From Salipaludibacillus sp. CUR1 (lineage in GTDB: Bacteria > Bacillota > Bacilli > Bacillales > Salisediminibacteriaceae), in contig NZ_JAIWPE010000096.1 in assembly GCF_021028955.1 (NCBI RefSeq), positions 186,001 through 250,000 of the forward strand: 64,000 bases of DNA, in the 5' to 3' direction. Each line of letters starts with the position of its first letter. Within the stretch, counting starts at the first letter, position 1. A program made the position numbers and the translations under genes. Shown here one piece after another: positions 1 through 7,852 of this stretch. The notes beneath the pieces are model-generated. The model made no database searches. It saw only the letters and a list, made by a program, of their open reading frames with translations, and was not told the origin of the DNA.

Positions 1-303
1 AATAAATTTAAGTAAAGCGTAAATTCCAAATAGCACGGCGCCAAGAGCCAAAAGAAGCTGCAGCATTATAAAGAACAAATTAGGTGAGTGAGCTCCGGCT
101 CCTGCCTCATTTTCATTATTTTCTTCCTCTGAAAAGGTGCCGGCCGGCTCAGTATCATCTGTGCTGTTTTGGTTCTCATTCTCATAAAGGTCTAAAAATT
201 CGCTCACATTCCGGTCTTCTTCTCCGAAATCGCCTGTTTCTTCAGCTGCTGTTCCTGCTGGTATAAGAAGAAATAGAATGATAGCCCATACAATCTTTTT
301 CAA
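1..303 (-). CDS. fliO: Flagellar export protein FliO/FliZ, N-terminal part (runs off the window)
   Basis: The reading frame is open for 101 codons to the window edge, so the C-terminus is missing. It begins at a TTG preceded by GGGGAGTGA about 6 bases upstream. The product has a hydrophobic signal-like segment (about residues 4-20, ending near AGTAA), then an acidic Glu/Asp/Asn-rich linker (about 21-72), then a membrane segment (about 77-99, LFFIMLQLLLALGAVLF). This is the usual plan of Bacillus FliO (also called FliZ), which helps assemble the FliP/Q/R export gate. It directly follows cheY, as in the B. subtilis fla/che operon. Identity rests on architecture and position, not on a strong motif. 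Confidence 0.8.
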   Translation of the reverse strand, partial: MKKIVWAIILFLLIPAGTAAEETGDFGEEDRNVSEFLDLYENENQNSTDDTEPAGTFSEEENNENEAGAGAHSPNLFFIMLQLLLALGAVLFGIYALLKFI

Positions 304-324
304 TCCAGTCACTCCCCGAAAACT

Positions 325-687
325 CTACCCCAATGTTTTATTAATTGCTTCTAACACACGTTCAGCCTGAAAAGGCTTGACTATAAAATCTTTAGCACCT
401 GCCTGTATAGCATCAATAACCATCGCCTGCTGGCCCATGGCTGAGCACATAATTACTTTGGCATCAGCATCCATATTTCTAATTTCTTTCAAAGAGGTTA
501 TACCATCCATTTCCGGCATCGTAATGTCCATCGTCACTAAATCGGGGGAATGTTCCTTATACAGCTCTATCGCCTGCTGGCCGTCTGCTGCTTCAGCCAC
601 TACTTCAAAATCATTCTTTGTCAATATATCTTTAATCATCATGCGCATAAATGCTGCATCGTCCACTATCAGTACTTTTGTTGCCAT
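325..687 (-). CDS. cheY: Chemotaxis response regulator CheY
   Basis: A 120-residue single-domain receiver. Acidic pocket residues Asp9/Asp10, phospho-acceptor Asp54 (VTMDITMPEMDG), Ser82 and Lys104 (IVKPF) are all in their canonical places. Phospho-CheY binds the flagellar switch proteins FliM and FliY to set rotation direction; in Bacillus FliY also helps dephosphorylate it. There is no output domain, as expected for CheY. The gene lies just downstream of fliM and fliY in the same operon. The start has a good AAGGAGGAA site about 9 bases upstream. Confidence 0.95.
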   Translation of the reverse strand: MATKVLIVDDAAFMRMMIKDILTKNDFEVVAEAADGQQAIELYKEHSPDLVTMDITMPEMDGITSLKEIRNMDADAKVIMCSAMGQQAMVIDAIQAGAKDFIVKPFQAERVLEAINKTLG

Positions 688-720
688 TCTGTAATTTCCT
701 CCTTCGTTTCAATCGAACTT

Positions 721-1950
721 TTAATTTTTCAAATTGCTTATACGTTCTTTCTGGCTGACGATATCGGTGACTCTTACGCCGAAGTTTTCGTCAATCACCA
801 CGACTTCTCCTTTAGCTATCAGCCTCTGATTCACTAAGATATCAACCGGTTCACCTGCCAGCTTGTCCAGTTCCACAATAGATCCCGGAGCAAGTTCCAG
901 TATTTCTTTAATCGACCGTTTCGTCCGCCCCAGCTCTACTGTCACCTCAAGCGGAATGTCGAGAAGCATATCAAGATTTTTTGCTTCCTGCTCATTTAAA
1001 GCCGGTTTTTCAAAATTTGAAAAAGCAGCAGGCTGGATATTCGCTGTCCGCTCAGGCTGATTAGGACCGGAAGACACATGCTGAGGTTCCTGCCTTGGCA
1101 CGGATTCTTCCCGAATCTGCTGCTGGCGGGAGGAAGATGTCTCATTTGAAGTTCCGTGCTCTGATTTTTCTCCTTTATGTATGGCTTGCTCTACCTGAAC
1201 AGGTTCCGTTTGTGAAGAACCTGCTTCGTCCGTCTGCTCATCAGGATTCATCAGCTGTTCAACCATTGATTTAGCAAAAGAGACGCTTAGCAACTGCATG
1301 ATCTTGGAATCTATTAAGTTTCCAACTTTCAAGTTAAATGAAATTTGGACGAGAACCTCTTCATCAGGAAGTTTAACCTTGTTAGGGTTTTCCGGAAGAT
1401 CCAGTAAATCTATTCCTGGCGGCGATATATCGACTTTCTTGTTAAAAATAGTCGACATGGAAGTTGAGGCCGAGCCCATCATTTGATTCATAGCTTCCTG
1501 AACAGCACTTATTTCCATATCCCCAAGGTCTCCACTCGCATTAGTGCCGTCATTCCCAAGCATTAAATCGGCTATCACCGCTGCATCAGACGTTTTTATG
1601 ACGAGTAGATTTAACCCTTCAAATCCTGCTGTATACTGTACAGATACTGCTACATGGGGTTTAGGAAACTGATGATGGAGGGCTTCCTGTTTAATGACTG
1701 ACACTTCCGGAGTCGTCACATCCACCTTCTGGTTTAACAGGGTCGAGAGCGCTGTGGCGGAACTCCCGAAAGAAATATTTCCGATTTCCCCTAACGCATC
1801 CTGTTCAATTCCTGATAAGTAATTTTCTATTTGCAGACTGCTGTCTGTATCTTCTGTTTTATTGGCGGGCTGGTCATTTAATGAATTGCTGTTATCCATG
1901 CCGTTTAAAAGGGCATTTATTTCTTCCTGGGAAAGCATATCGTCATTCAT
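721..1950 (-). CDS. fliY: Flagellar motor switch phosphatase FliY
   Basis: 409 residues in three parts. The N-terminus (MNDDMLSQEEINALLNGMD) resembles the CheY-P-binding peptide of FliM. A CheC-like phosphatase domain (about 45-235) carries two E-x-x-N-type helices, LGEIGNISFG and VQEAMNQMMG. A Gln/Glu/Ser-rich linker (about 240-310) leads to a C-terminal FliN/SpoA domain (about 325-400, LDIPLEVTVELG). It is the FliN counterpart of the Bacillus C-ring and removes phosphate from CheY-P. Its start overlaps the end of fliM by 8 bases, suggesting translational coupling. Confidence 0.95.
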   Translation of the reverse strand: MNDDMLSQEEINALLNGMDNSNSLNDQPANKTEDTDSSLQIENYLSGIEQDALGEIGNISFGSSATALSTLLNQKVDVTTPEVSVIKQEALHHQFPKPHVAVSVQYTAGFEGLNLLVIKTSDAAVIADLMLGNDGTNASGDLGDMEISAVQEAMNQMMGSASTSMSTIFNKKVDISPPGIDLLDLPENPNKVKLPDEEVLVQISFNLKVGNLIDSKIMQLLSVSFAKSMVEQLMNPDEQTDEAGSSQTEPVQVEQAIHKGEKSEHGTSNETSSSRQQQIREESVPRQEPQHVSSGPNQPERTANIQPAAFSNFEKPALNEQEAKNLDMLLDIPLEVTVELGRTKRSIKEILELAPGSIVELDKLAGEPVDILVNQRLIAKGEVVVIDENFGVRVTDIVSQKERISNLKN

Positions 1951-2938
1951 CGACAGTCCCCTCCTCTTCTATGATATCTGTAATTTGTACCGCAGCATGA
2001 TTTTTCATTTTTCCTGGCTGGACTTTATATTTAGCTTCATTTCCAACACGGGCTAAAAGGGATTCTTCTATTAACTGGTCGAGTTCTATAATGTCGCCCG
2101 GAGCTAAGTGCAGAAACTCTTCAATTGAAATTCGGGATTTTCCTAATTCCACTATAAAATCCACAGGAGCTTTCTTCAGGTTAAACTCCAGTGATTCCAG
2201 TTCTCCCGGCTCGCGGTCTTTCTGAATCGTCTGCATCCACAGATGGGCAGATAATTTAGGCAATAGAGGTTCAATGACGACATGCGGCAGACAAATATTA
2301 ATCATTCCGGATGATTCTCCGATAGTTGTAGAAAGAGAAATGACAACCACAGTTTCATTCGGTGAAACAAGCTGGAGAAATTGCGGGTTGACTTCCATGT
2401 CATCCATCACAGGGTCTAATTCTTCTACAGATAACCACGCTTCCCGAAACGTATCCATCGTCCGCTGAAACAGCTGGGACATTATTTTTGTTTCTATTTC
2501 CGTTAGATTTTCCACTTTATTGTAAGCTTCGCCTCTTCCGCCAAGCATACGGTCCAGCATCGCATACGCGATGTTCGGGTTGACTTCCATAACAAACCTG
2601 CCGTCAAGAGGAGCAGGTTCAAATACGTTTAATATAGTCATTTTGGGGACAGACCTGATAAATTCTTCATATGGCAGCTGATCTACAGAAGCCACAGTTA
2701 TTTGCACAAATGTCCTCAGCTGAGCGGATAATTGTGTGGTCAGCAGTCTTGCGTAATTTTCATGGATCCGTGTCAAACTCCGGACCTGGTCTTTCGAAAA
2801 ACGCAGTGCCCGTTTAAAATCATACGATCTTATTTTTTTTGCTGTTTCTTCTTTCTTCAGCTCATCTGCATCCATCTCACCGGTGGAAAGTGCTGACAGC
2901 AATGCATCAATTTCCCCTTGTGATAGTACATCAGCCAT
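1943..2938 (-). CDS. fliM: Flagellar motor switch protein FliM
   Basis: 331 residues, the normal length. The N-terminal CheY-P-binding motif is LSQGEIDALLSAL (about 5-17). The middle CheC-like domain contains the GGRGEA loop typical of FliM. The C-terminal SpoA domain (about 245-325) includes VELGKSRISIEEFL. FliM links FliG to FliY in the C-ring and receives CheY-P. The start has GAGGTGA about 6 bases upstream. It sits between fliL and fliY, with fliY overlapping its stop. Confidence 0.96.
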   Translation of the reverse strand: MADVLSQGEIDALLSALSTGEMDADELKKEETAKKIRSYDFKRALRFSKDQVRSLTRIHENYARLLTTQLSAQLRTFVQITVASVDQLPYEEFIRSVPKMTILNVFEPAPLDGRFVMEVNPNIAYAMLDRMLGGRGEAYNKVENLTEIETKIMSQLFQRTMDTFREAWLSVEELDPVMDDMEVNPQFLQLVSPNETVVVISLSTTIGESSGMINICLPHVVIEPLLPKLSAHLWMQTIQKDREPGELESLEFNLKKAPVDFIVELGKSRISIEEFLHLAPGDIIELDQLIEESLLARVGNEAKYKVQPGKMKNHAAVQITDIIEEEGTVDE

Positions 2939-2973
2939 TTAACGTCACCTCTATTCAACTGCTGCCAGTTACT

Positions 2974-3405
2974 TTATTGAATGACTCTTTGATTCATATA
3001 TACTTCAATCACCTGGCCATCCTGCATAATTTCGTTTACCCGGCTTCTGATTTGATCTTCCAGTCTCTGAATACCTTCTGAACCTTGAAAATCCCTGTCA
3101 GTCATATCAGAGAGTTCCTGGATGATAATGTTTTCCACCTGGAAGTTGCGTTTCTCCATCTCACTTTTAGCATCATTATTCTCCAGTTCAATTACAAATT
3201 GCGTACGGATAATATGATTTGATGATAAATTCGTTGTAATTTGTTCTGTCTCTACTGACCTTTCAAGTACCTGGTCAATTGTCGGTTCACCCACTGCTTC
3301 TGTCTCCTGAAAAAATTGAGTAAATAAAACGACAGAAAGAAGACCTAATAGAGATAACGCAGCAAGAATAATGAGCATAATATTGACTAAACGGTTTGCA
3401 AACAT
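2974..3405 (-). CDS. fliL: Flagellar basal-body protein FliL
   Basis: 143 residues with one N-terminal membrane helix (about 8-29, rich in Ile/Leu) and an extracytoplasmic domain ending in a conserved-looking VYMNQRVIQ strand. FliL associates with the stators around the motor. The gene follows swrD by 2 bases and precedes fliM, the standard Bacillus order. A GAGGAGA site lies about 8 bases before the ATG. Family assignment is from architecture and position. Confidence 0.9.
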   Translation of the reverse strand: MFANRLVNIMLIILAALSLLGLLSVVLFTQFFQETEAVGEPTIDQVLERSVETEQITTNLSSNHIIRTQFVIELENNDAKSEMEKRNFQVENIIIQELSDMTDRDFQGSEGIQRLEDQIRSRVNEIMQDGQVIEVYMNQRVIQ

Positions 3406-3407
3406 AA

Positions 3408-3632
3408 TTATATCTCCTCTTTCCGGCTTTCCTGCGCTTTTAAGAAAGGGATCAAACCAATTCGCTTGTAAAAATGTTCAATCCGGGTTGCCACTTCCTG
3501 TTCGGTTTCCTTTACTACGAGCTTTTTGCCGTTCGTTAAGGTGATCGTTGTGTCAGGAAAAGCTTGAATTTGCTCAATATAGATTGCATTAAGGGTGAAA
3601 GACTGATTATTCAGGCGTGTTAAAGTTACCAT
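3408..3632 (-). CDS. swrD: FlbD-family protein SwrD (YlzI)
   Basis: A 74-residue cytoplasmic protein with the FlbD-family pattern: an N-terminal [15 protein letters not shown] segment followed by a [16 protein letters not shown] strand pair. In B. subtilis this small protein (SwrD) raises motor torque and is needed for swarming. It lies between flgE and fliL, its usual place. The ribosome-binding site is weak: no GGAGG is visible in the 20 bases before the ATG. A 10-bp hairpin lies in the spacer upstream. Confidence 0.85.
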   Translation of the reverse strand: MVTLTRLNNQSFTLNAIYIEQIQAFPDTTITLTNGKKLVVKETEQEVATRIEHFYKRIGLIPFLKAQESRKEEI

Positions 3633-3695
3633 TAGTTATCTCGAGCGTCACTTTTGCAAGCGGGGCTCTTACCTCCCTTTTATTTAAGCGGCCAG

Positions 3696-3721
3696 GGCTT
3701 AGCGTGCTCTTACGCTAAGCC
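3696..3721 (-). other. Intercistronic hairpin between flgE and swrD
   Basis: A perfect 10-bp inverted repeat (arms 3696-3705 and 3712-3721, GGCTTAGCGT and its complement, loop of 6) sits in the 97-base spacer after the flgE stop. No U-run follows on the minus strand, so it does not look like a strong intrinsic terminator. RNA processing, 3'-end stabilisation or partial attenuation are inferences. Confidence 0.6.
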
Positions 3722-3729
3722 AGGCCTGT

Positions 3730-4536
3730 CTATCGTTTTAAGTTGACAAGCTCCTGAAGTATCTCATCTGAGGTTGTGATCATACGGGTATTGGCCTGAA
3801 AACCACGCTGAGAGACTATCATCTCTGCAAACTCTTCAGACAGGTCTACATTTGACATTTCAAGGGTAGAGCTTACGATTCCGCCTCTCCCTTCAATTCC
3901 AGGTGCTCCGCCATTTGGTTCTCCTGAGTTAGGAGTGACCGCAAAAAGGTTATTCCCGGCTTTTGATAACCCCCCCGGATTGGAAAAGGTAGCGATTTGA
4001 ATCTGGCCTAATTCTACAGGTGGTTCACCATCCGACGGGATCCCAAGTACTTCACCTGAGGGGGAAATAGTATAGCTTTCATACCCTGCGTCATTTGGAA
4101 TTATGATTGGCTGGCCATCTAAACCACTCAGGTAGTAGCCATCAGCGTTAACCATCGTTCCTCCCTCATCAAGGTAAAAATTCCCTGCCCTCGTAAAGAA
4201 ATCATTTCCTGACCCGTCGTTAACGACAAAATAGCCGTCTCCTGAAATAGCCAAATCCAGATCTCTTCCGGTAGACTGAAGAGAGCCTTGAGTGGTAATC
4301 GTGTCAACAGAGGAGAGGCCTCCGCCTAAACCTACCTGCTGAGGGTTGGTACCGCCTCTTCCTCCTGCTACAGGGGTGCTTGCCCCGGCGAGCTGCTGGC
4401 TGACTAAATCGTTAAAGGTTGCCCGCCCTTTTTTGTAACCGTACGTATTTACGTTTGCTATATTGTTTCCAATCACATCAAGTTTGGTTTGAAAATTTTT
4501 CATACCGCCTATACCTGAATATAAAGATCGAATCAT
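3730..4536 (-). CDS. flgE: Flagellar hook protein FlgE (short Bacillus type)
   Basis: 268 residues. The N-terminus (MIRSLYSGIGGM, with DVIGNNIANVNTYGYK around 21-36) and C-terminus (VDLSEEFAEMIVSQRGFQANTRMI) form the coiled-coil core shared by rod, hook and HAP proteins. The central domain is Gly/Asn-rich. The length matches the short Bacillus hook protein, previously named flgG in B. subtilis. It follows flgD and the TIGR02530-type gene. Start site AAAGGAGAA lies about 9 bases upstream of the ATG. A distal-rod FlgG is the alternative name; context favours hook. Confidence 0.9.
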   Translation of the reverse strand: MIRSLYSGIGGMKNFQTKLDVIGNNIANVNTYGYKKGRATFNDLVSQQLAGASTPVAGGRGGTNPQQVGLGGGLSSVDTITTQGSLQSTGRDLDLAISGDGYFVVNDGSGNDFFTRAGNFYLDEGGTMVNADGYYLSGLDGQPIIIPNDAGYESYTISPSGEVLGIPSDGEPPVELGQIQIATFSNPGGLSKAGNNLFAVTPNSGEPNGGAPGIEGRGGIVSSTLEMSNVDLSEEFAEMIVSQRGFQANTRMITTSDEILQELVNLKR

Positions 4537-4619
4537 ATTGTTCGTTCTCCTTTCGCCCTTGTCTGTTAATTAGCTGCTTCAGTCGGTCCGCAGCATACGG
4601 CTCCCTTACGGTCCGGCCG

Positions 4620-5009
4620 TTAGTCATTTACAATAATCGCTCCATTAATATTCGTAAAAACTTGTGAGGCTGCTTCTTCACGGTGCATGGCAGTTATGAC
4701 TGTCCCATTTTCGGCACTAATCACAAAAGCCGCTTCATTTGTCAATACAAGTGAATCCTTAATTCCTTTTTGTTTCGCTTCTTTTATTTTTTGCCCTATT
4801 TCACCCCACGTGTCACTGGCCAGTTTAATATCCCGGTCGATTAATCTCTTTTCTGCATGTTTACTTATTTTCAGTTCCTGCTGTTTTTCAATATTGTTTT
4901 CAAGCAGGTTTTTGAAATTCGGGCTGCCGGATTTTCCAGTTTCAGTTTTTTTCACCGGCGGCTTTGGTAAAGGGTGCTGCAGGTGATGGGGCATGATTTT
5001 CATACTCAT
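4620..5009 (-). CDS. Flagellar operon protein of the TIGR02530 (flg_new) type
   Basis: 129 residues. The N-terminus is Pro/Lys-rich and likely disordered; the C-terminal half contains ISKHAEKRLIDRDI and a LTNEAAFVISAENGTVITA strand region, as in the family I know as TIGR02530, found between flgD and flgE in many low-GC Gram-positives. Biochemical function is unknown; a role in hook assembly is suggested only by position. The ATG at 5009 is chosen over an in-frame GTG at 5018 because GAAGGTGA lies 5 bases before it. Confidence 0.8.
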   Translation of the reverse strand: MSMKIMPHHLQHPLPKPPVKKTETGKSGSPNFKNLLENNIEKQQELKISKHAEKRLIDRDIKLASDTWGEIGQKIKEAKQKGIKDSLVLTNEAAFVISAENGTVITAMHREEAASQVFTNINGAIIVND

Positions 5010-5029
5010 GGAAATCACCTTCTTTACAT

Positions 5030-5500
5030 TTAGTCACGATTCGAAACCGACACTAAAGCTCCTGTCTGAACTTTAGTCGTTCCGTCTATAACGAGCTGGG
5101 CCTGCCCGTCCTTAAAAACAACTGAAGTCACCGTCCCTGTCAGTATTTCTGATTTTTTTGGATTCCCCTGCTCATCTTTAGAAATGATTTTTTCCCATTC
5201 AATTTTCTTGCCTATCAAGTCACTATGGGAAACAAAATCACTTTTCCGGTGCAAATCCATAAATTTCTGGAGGTTTTCATTCATATTAGTCATTTGTTCC
5301 AGGCTGGAAAACTGGGCCATTTGAGCAATAAACTCTTTATCTTCCATTGGATTTAATGGATCCTGATTTTGCAGCTGTGTTAAAAGCAGTTTTAAGAAAG
5401 CATCTTTATCAAGATTGGGGCTGCCTGTCCCTTTATCTTTTTTGTTTTGAATATGGTCGTGATAATAAAGACTTTCTGTAGCCTGGATCATAGCCGGCAT
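5030..5500 (-). CDS. flgD: Hook capping protein FlgD
   Basis: 156 residues. The conserved FlgD core is visible at about 29-70: LDKDAFLKLLLTQLQNQDPLNPM then EFIAQMAQFSSLEQM. FlgD caps the growing hook and directs FlgE polymerisation. It is short, like B. subtilis YlxG/FlgD, lacking the large Ig-like insertion of enterobacteria. It follows fliK by 12 bases. ATG 5500 is used; an in-frame ATG three codons later is an alternative because GGAG lies only about 3 bases before the first. Confidence 0.93.
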   Translation of the reverse strand: MPAMIQATESLYYHDHIQNKKDKGTGSPNLDKDAFLKLLLTQLQNQDPLNPMEDKEFIAQMAQFSSLEQMTNMNENLQKFMDLHRKSDFVSHSDLIGKKIEWEKIISKDEQGNPKKSEILTGTVTSVVFKDGQAQLVIDGTTKVQTGALVSVSNRD

Positions 5501-5512
5501 TCACTCCACTCT

Positions 5513-6817
5513 TTAAACTTCTGTATCAAATGTCGCTTCTAAGAAATCGGAGAAATCTTCAGTTTCCTGTTCCTCATCATCTTCAGAAGAGCCGCTTTTT
5601 TGTTTCTCGTCATACCTGTCTTTCCCTGTGCCTTCCCTTTCAGCGTCTTTTAAAGACTGCTGTGTGTGCTGTTGAGTAATTTCAATTTTATCCACTTGAA
5701 TATTCTGGGCTTGAAAGGCATGTCGAAGCTGTGTCATTTGGCCTTCTATAAGGTCTCTCGCTGTTTTTGTAGTCGTCATAAGCGTGGCCGTTATAACTCC
5801 ATTAACCTGCTGAATAGTAACATCCATTCGCCCTAACGAAGCAGGGTGAAGTTTTAAGCTTAGTTGCTGCACACCATTGGAAAGCTGCTGAAACGTACTG
5901 CGCCCTAATAGATTATGAAACTGACGGATGACCTGCTCCTGTGATGCCCGGCCGGCTTCATTGTCTCCCTGGAGCATAGCCGTATGCTGGAACCTGGCTA
6001 ATTGGCTGTTCGCTGTATCAGGCATTAATACTGGCACCTGCATCGTTTTTATTGGATTGGCTGGCTCTTTTTGATCTGCAGCAGCTGTATGTGTTACGTA
6101 TGGCAGTTCCAATGCACGTACCGGATTTTCCGCTTGTTTTTTCTCTTGAAAAGGATTCGTTATTAAGCCGTTGTTCTCTAATTTTGTCCGGGACAAAAGC
6201 TTACCCAGCTGGTCAGCCAATTGGCTGAAAGCATTATTTTTTTCACTTAGTTTCATATCAGGGAAATATGCTTCTGTAAGTTGCGTAACAAAATGGAGAG
6301 CTTTGTCCCTGTTCCATTCTGTCTCCAACTGCTCTTTGTATGTAAATGCTGAGATAATAGCGAGCAGGTTAGCTGAAGTGCCTTCATCTTTCAAATCCTC
6401 TGTTAAACCTTCTAAAGATATGCGACGCTCAAAAAGAAGCTTAAAGTCTTCTGCCCATTGATCAGGTAAGCTGTTCAAGAGCTGTTTAATTTCCTTGTTT
6501 TCGAGCATTTCCTCTGAAATAAAACTGTCCTCCAGAGGCAGTTGCTCTATCACCTTTAATATTTCGTTTATGTCATTTGCGAGAGTCGCTGCTGGTTCCT
6601 TTAATTCACGGCAAGCAATAAGCGTTGGCGGGGCGTCATTTTTTTCCGTTTCCTTCAGGTACTCAATGTCCTGGTTTTCTTCTTCAGAAATAGAAGTCAG
6701 CAGTTCCAAAAATTCCTTTTCCAGCCCTTCTTTTTCTCGAGTTTCGGGTTGAATACTCCCGTCATGAAAGACATTTGCTAATTGCACTATTGGTTTAAGC
6801 AGCGGCATTTCATTCAT
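5513..6817 (-). CDS. fliK: Flagellar hook-length control protein FliK
   Basis: 434 residues with a long variable N-terminal region and a C-terminal Flg_hook domain (about 310-385) showing LSLKLHPASLGRMDVTIQ, the family hallmark. A Gln/Lys/Asp/Glu-rich acidic tail follows. FliK measures hook length and triggers the FlhB substrate switch from hook to filament export. It is flanked by ylxF (motE-like) and flgD. An AAGGGGGGTGA site precedes the ATG. Confidence 0.93.
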   Translation of the reverse strand: MNEMPLLKPIVQLANVFHDGSIQPETREKEGLEKEFLELLTSISEEENQDIEYLKETEKNDAPPTLIACRELKEPAATLANDINEILKVIEQLPLEDSFISEEMLENKEIKQLLNSLPDQWAEDFKLLFERRISLEGLTEDLKDEGTSANLLAIISAFTYKEQLETEWNRDKALHFVTQLTEAYFPDMKLSEKNNAFSQLADQLGKLLSRTKLENNGLITNPFQEKKQAENPVRALELPYVTHTAAADQKEPANPIKTMQVPVLMPDTANSQLARFQHTAMLQGDNEAGRASQEQVIRQFHNLLGRSTFQQLSNGVQQLSLKLHPASLGRMDVTIQQVNGVITATLMTTTKTARDLIEGQMTQLRHAFQAQNIQVDKIEITQQHTQQSLKDAEREGTGKDRYDEKQKSGSSEDDEEQETEDFSDFLEATFDTEV

Positions 6818-6839
6818 TTAGTCACCCCCCTTCAAGGGT

Positions 6840-7400
6840 TTAATTGGAAATCTCACTTAAGAGCTGTGCAGCAGATTCCGGTTCCACTCTGCTGAGTATA
6901 TCCGCCCGGTTATTCACCCGCATCATTCGCAAATAAGTCACAGCTTCTTCCTCGGGCAATTCACTGATAATATCAGCTGCTTTAGAAGCTGTCATGCCTT
7001 CCAGAGTTTTCACGATGTCGGTAAGGTCTGCTGTCACTTCTTCTATATCCTGAGATGCAATCTCATCTGTCTGCAGAGTAAGCAGCTCTTCTTCAAGGTC
7101 AGCCACCTCTTTTTCTTTTTCCTCAAGGCGGCTTTCCAATTGCCCAATTTGCTGCACATAGGACTCATTTTCATGCTCGAGTTGAGCAAGCTTTTCTTCT
7201 TCCCGCAGCTCTTCTTCCTGTTCACTTTCAGTAAAAGGCAGAAACGCGGCTGTCTTCTGAAAAGTTTCTCCTATATTAAAACCAAGGTAATAGAGTAAAA
7301 CTACCGCTAAAATTATCGCAAAAGCAGCTGGAATGATAATGACCATAAAAAAAACCTGAAACTTATTTTGAGATTTTTCTGTTTGCTTATTCTCACTCAT
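6840..7400 (-). CDS. ylxF: MotE-like/YlxF flagellar operon protein with MgtE_N-type domain
   Basis: About 186 residues: a short cytoplasmic N-terminus, one membrane helix (about 14-38, VFFMVIIIPAAFAIILAVVLLYY), a coiled coil rich in Glu/Lys (about 55-115) and a C-terminal MgtE_N-like helical domain (ASKAADIISELPEEEAVTYL). In B. subtilis this gene is ylxF; in other bacteria MotE-type proteins of this plan act as chaperones for MotB. ATG 7400 is preferred because AGGTGA lies just before it; an ATG at 7418 overlaps the fliJ stop. Confidence 0.8.
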   Translation of the reverse strand: MSENKQTEKSQNKFQVFFMVIIIPAAFAIILAVVLLYYLGFNIGETFQKTAAFLPFTESEQEEELREEEKLAQLEHENESYVQQIGQLESRLEEKEKEVADLEEELLTLQTDEIASQDIEEVTADLTDIVKTLEGMTASKAADIISELPEEEAVTYLRMMRVNNRADILSRVEPESAAQLLSEISN

Positions 7401-7414
7401 AGCATCACCTGATT

Positions 7415-7852
7415 TCATCGCCTGAGAAACTGTTGAACAGAAACGTCATCAAGGAATTTCGATTCTTGGCGCTTTTCTTCTTGCAAGAATTCACCCTGCT
7501 TAATTTCTTTCATCTTTTCGTATTTTTTCAGATCGATAGATTTATACATCAAATATTTTTCTTTTTCGTTCATATTCTTTCTGGCATGATGAGTACTTAA
7601 CTGCAACCTGTCAATTTCGCTTTGAAGATAACTGATAGTTTTCTCATTGAACTGGATCGCAGAAATAGATAATCCTTCAGTCAATTTCCTTTCAATCTCT
7701 TCCATTAATTCTTCTTTTCTTTTTAAGAACTCATAGAGTTGTGCAGCTGTCTTTTTAAACTCTTTAACAGATTCCGAATAAGCCCGTTCCGCATCTCCTT
7801 TTTCGTGATCTTTAAGTTCCATCACTTTTTGAAGAGTAAAATGAAAACTCAT
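7415..7852 (-). CDS. fliJ: Flagellar export chaperone FliJ
   Basis: 145 residues, almost entirely charged and predicted to form an antiparallel coiled coil, with the family start MSFHFTLQKVMELKDHEK. FliJ occupies the centre of the FliI hexamer and couples export to the FlhA gate. It overlaps fliI by one base, and its AAAGGAGGAAA site lies inside the 3' end of fliI, so translation is probably coupled. Confidence 0.93.
   Translation of the reverse strand: MSFHFTLQKVMELKDHEKGDAERAYSESVKEFKKTAAQLYEFLKRKEELMEEIERKLTEGLSISAIQFNEKTISYLQSEIDRLQLSTHHARKNMNEKEKYLMYKSIDLKKYEKMKEIKQGEFLQEEKRQESKFLDDVSVQQFLRR

Noticed and set aside
4560-4619. Repeated GGACCG words in the spacer upstream of flgE.
   Set aside because: They are direct rather than inverted, too short, and do not form a convincing structure.
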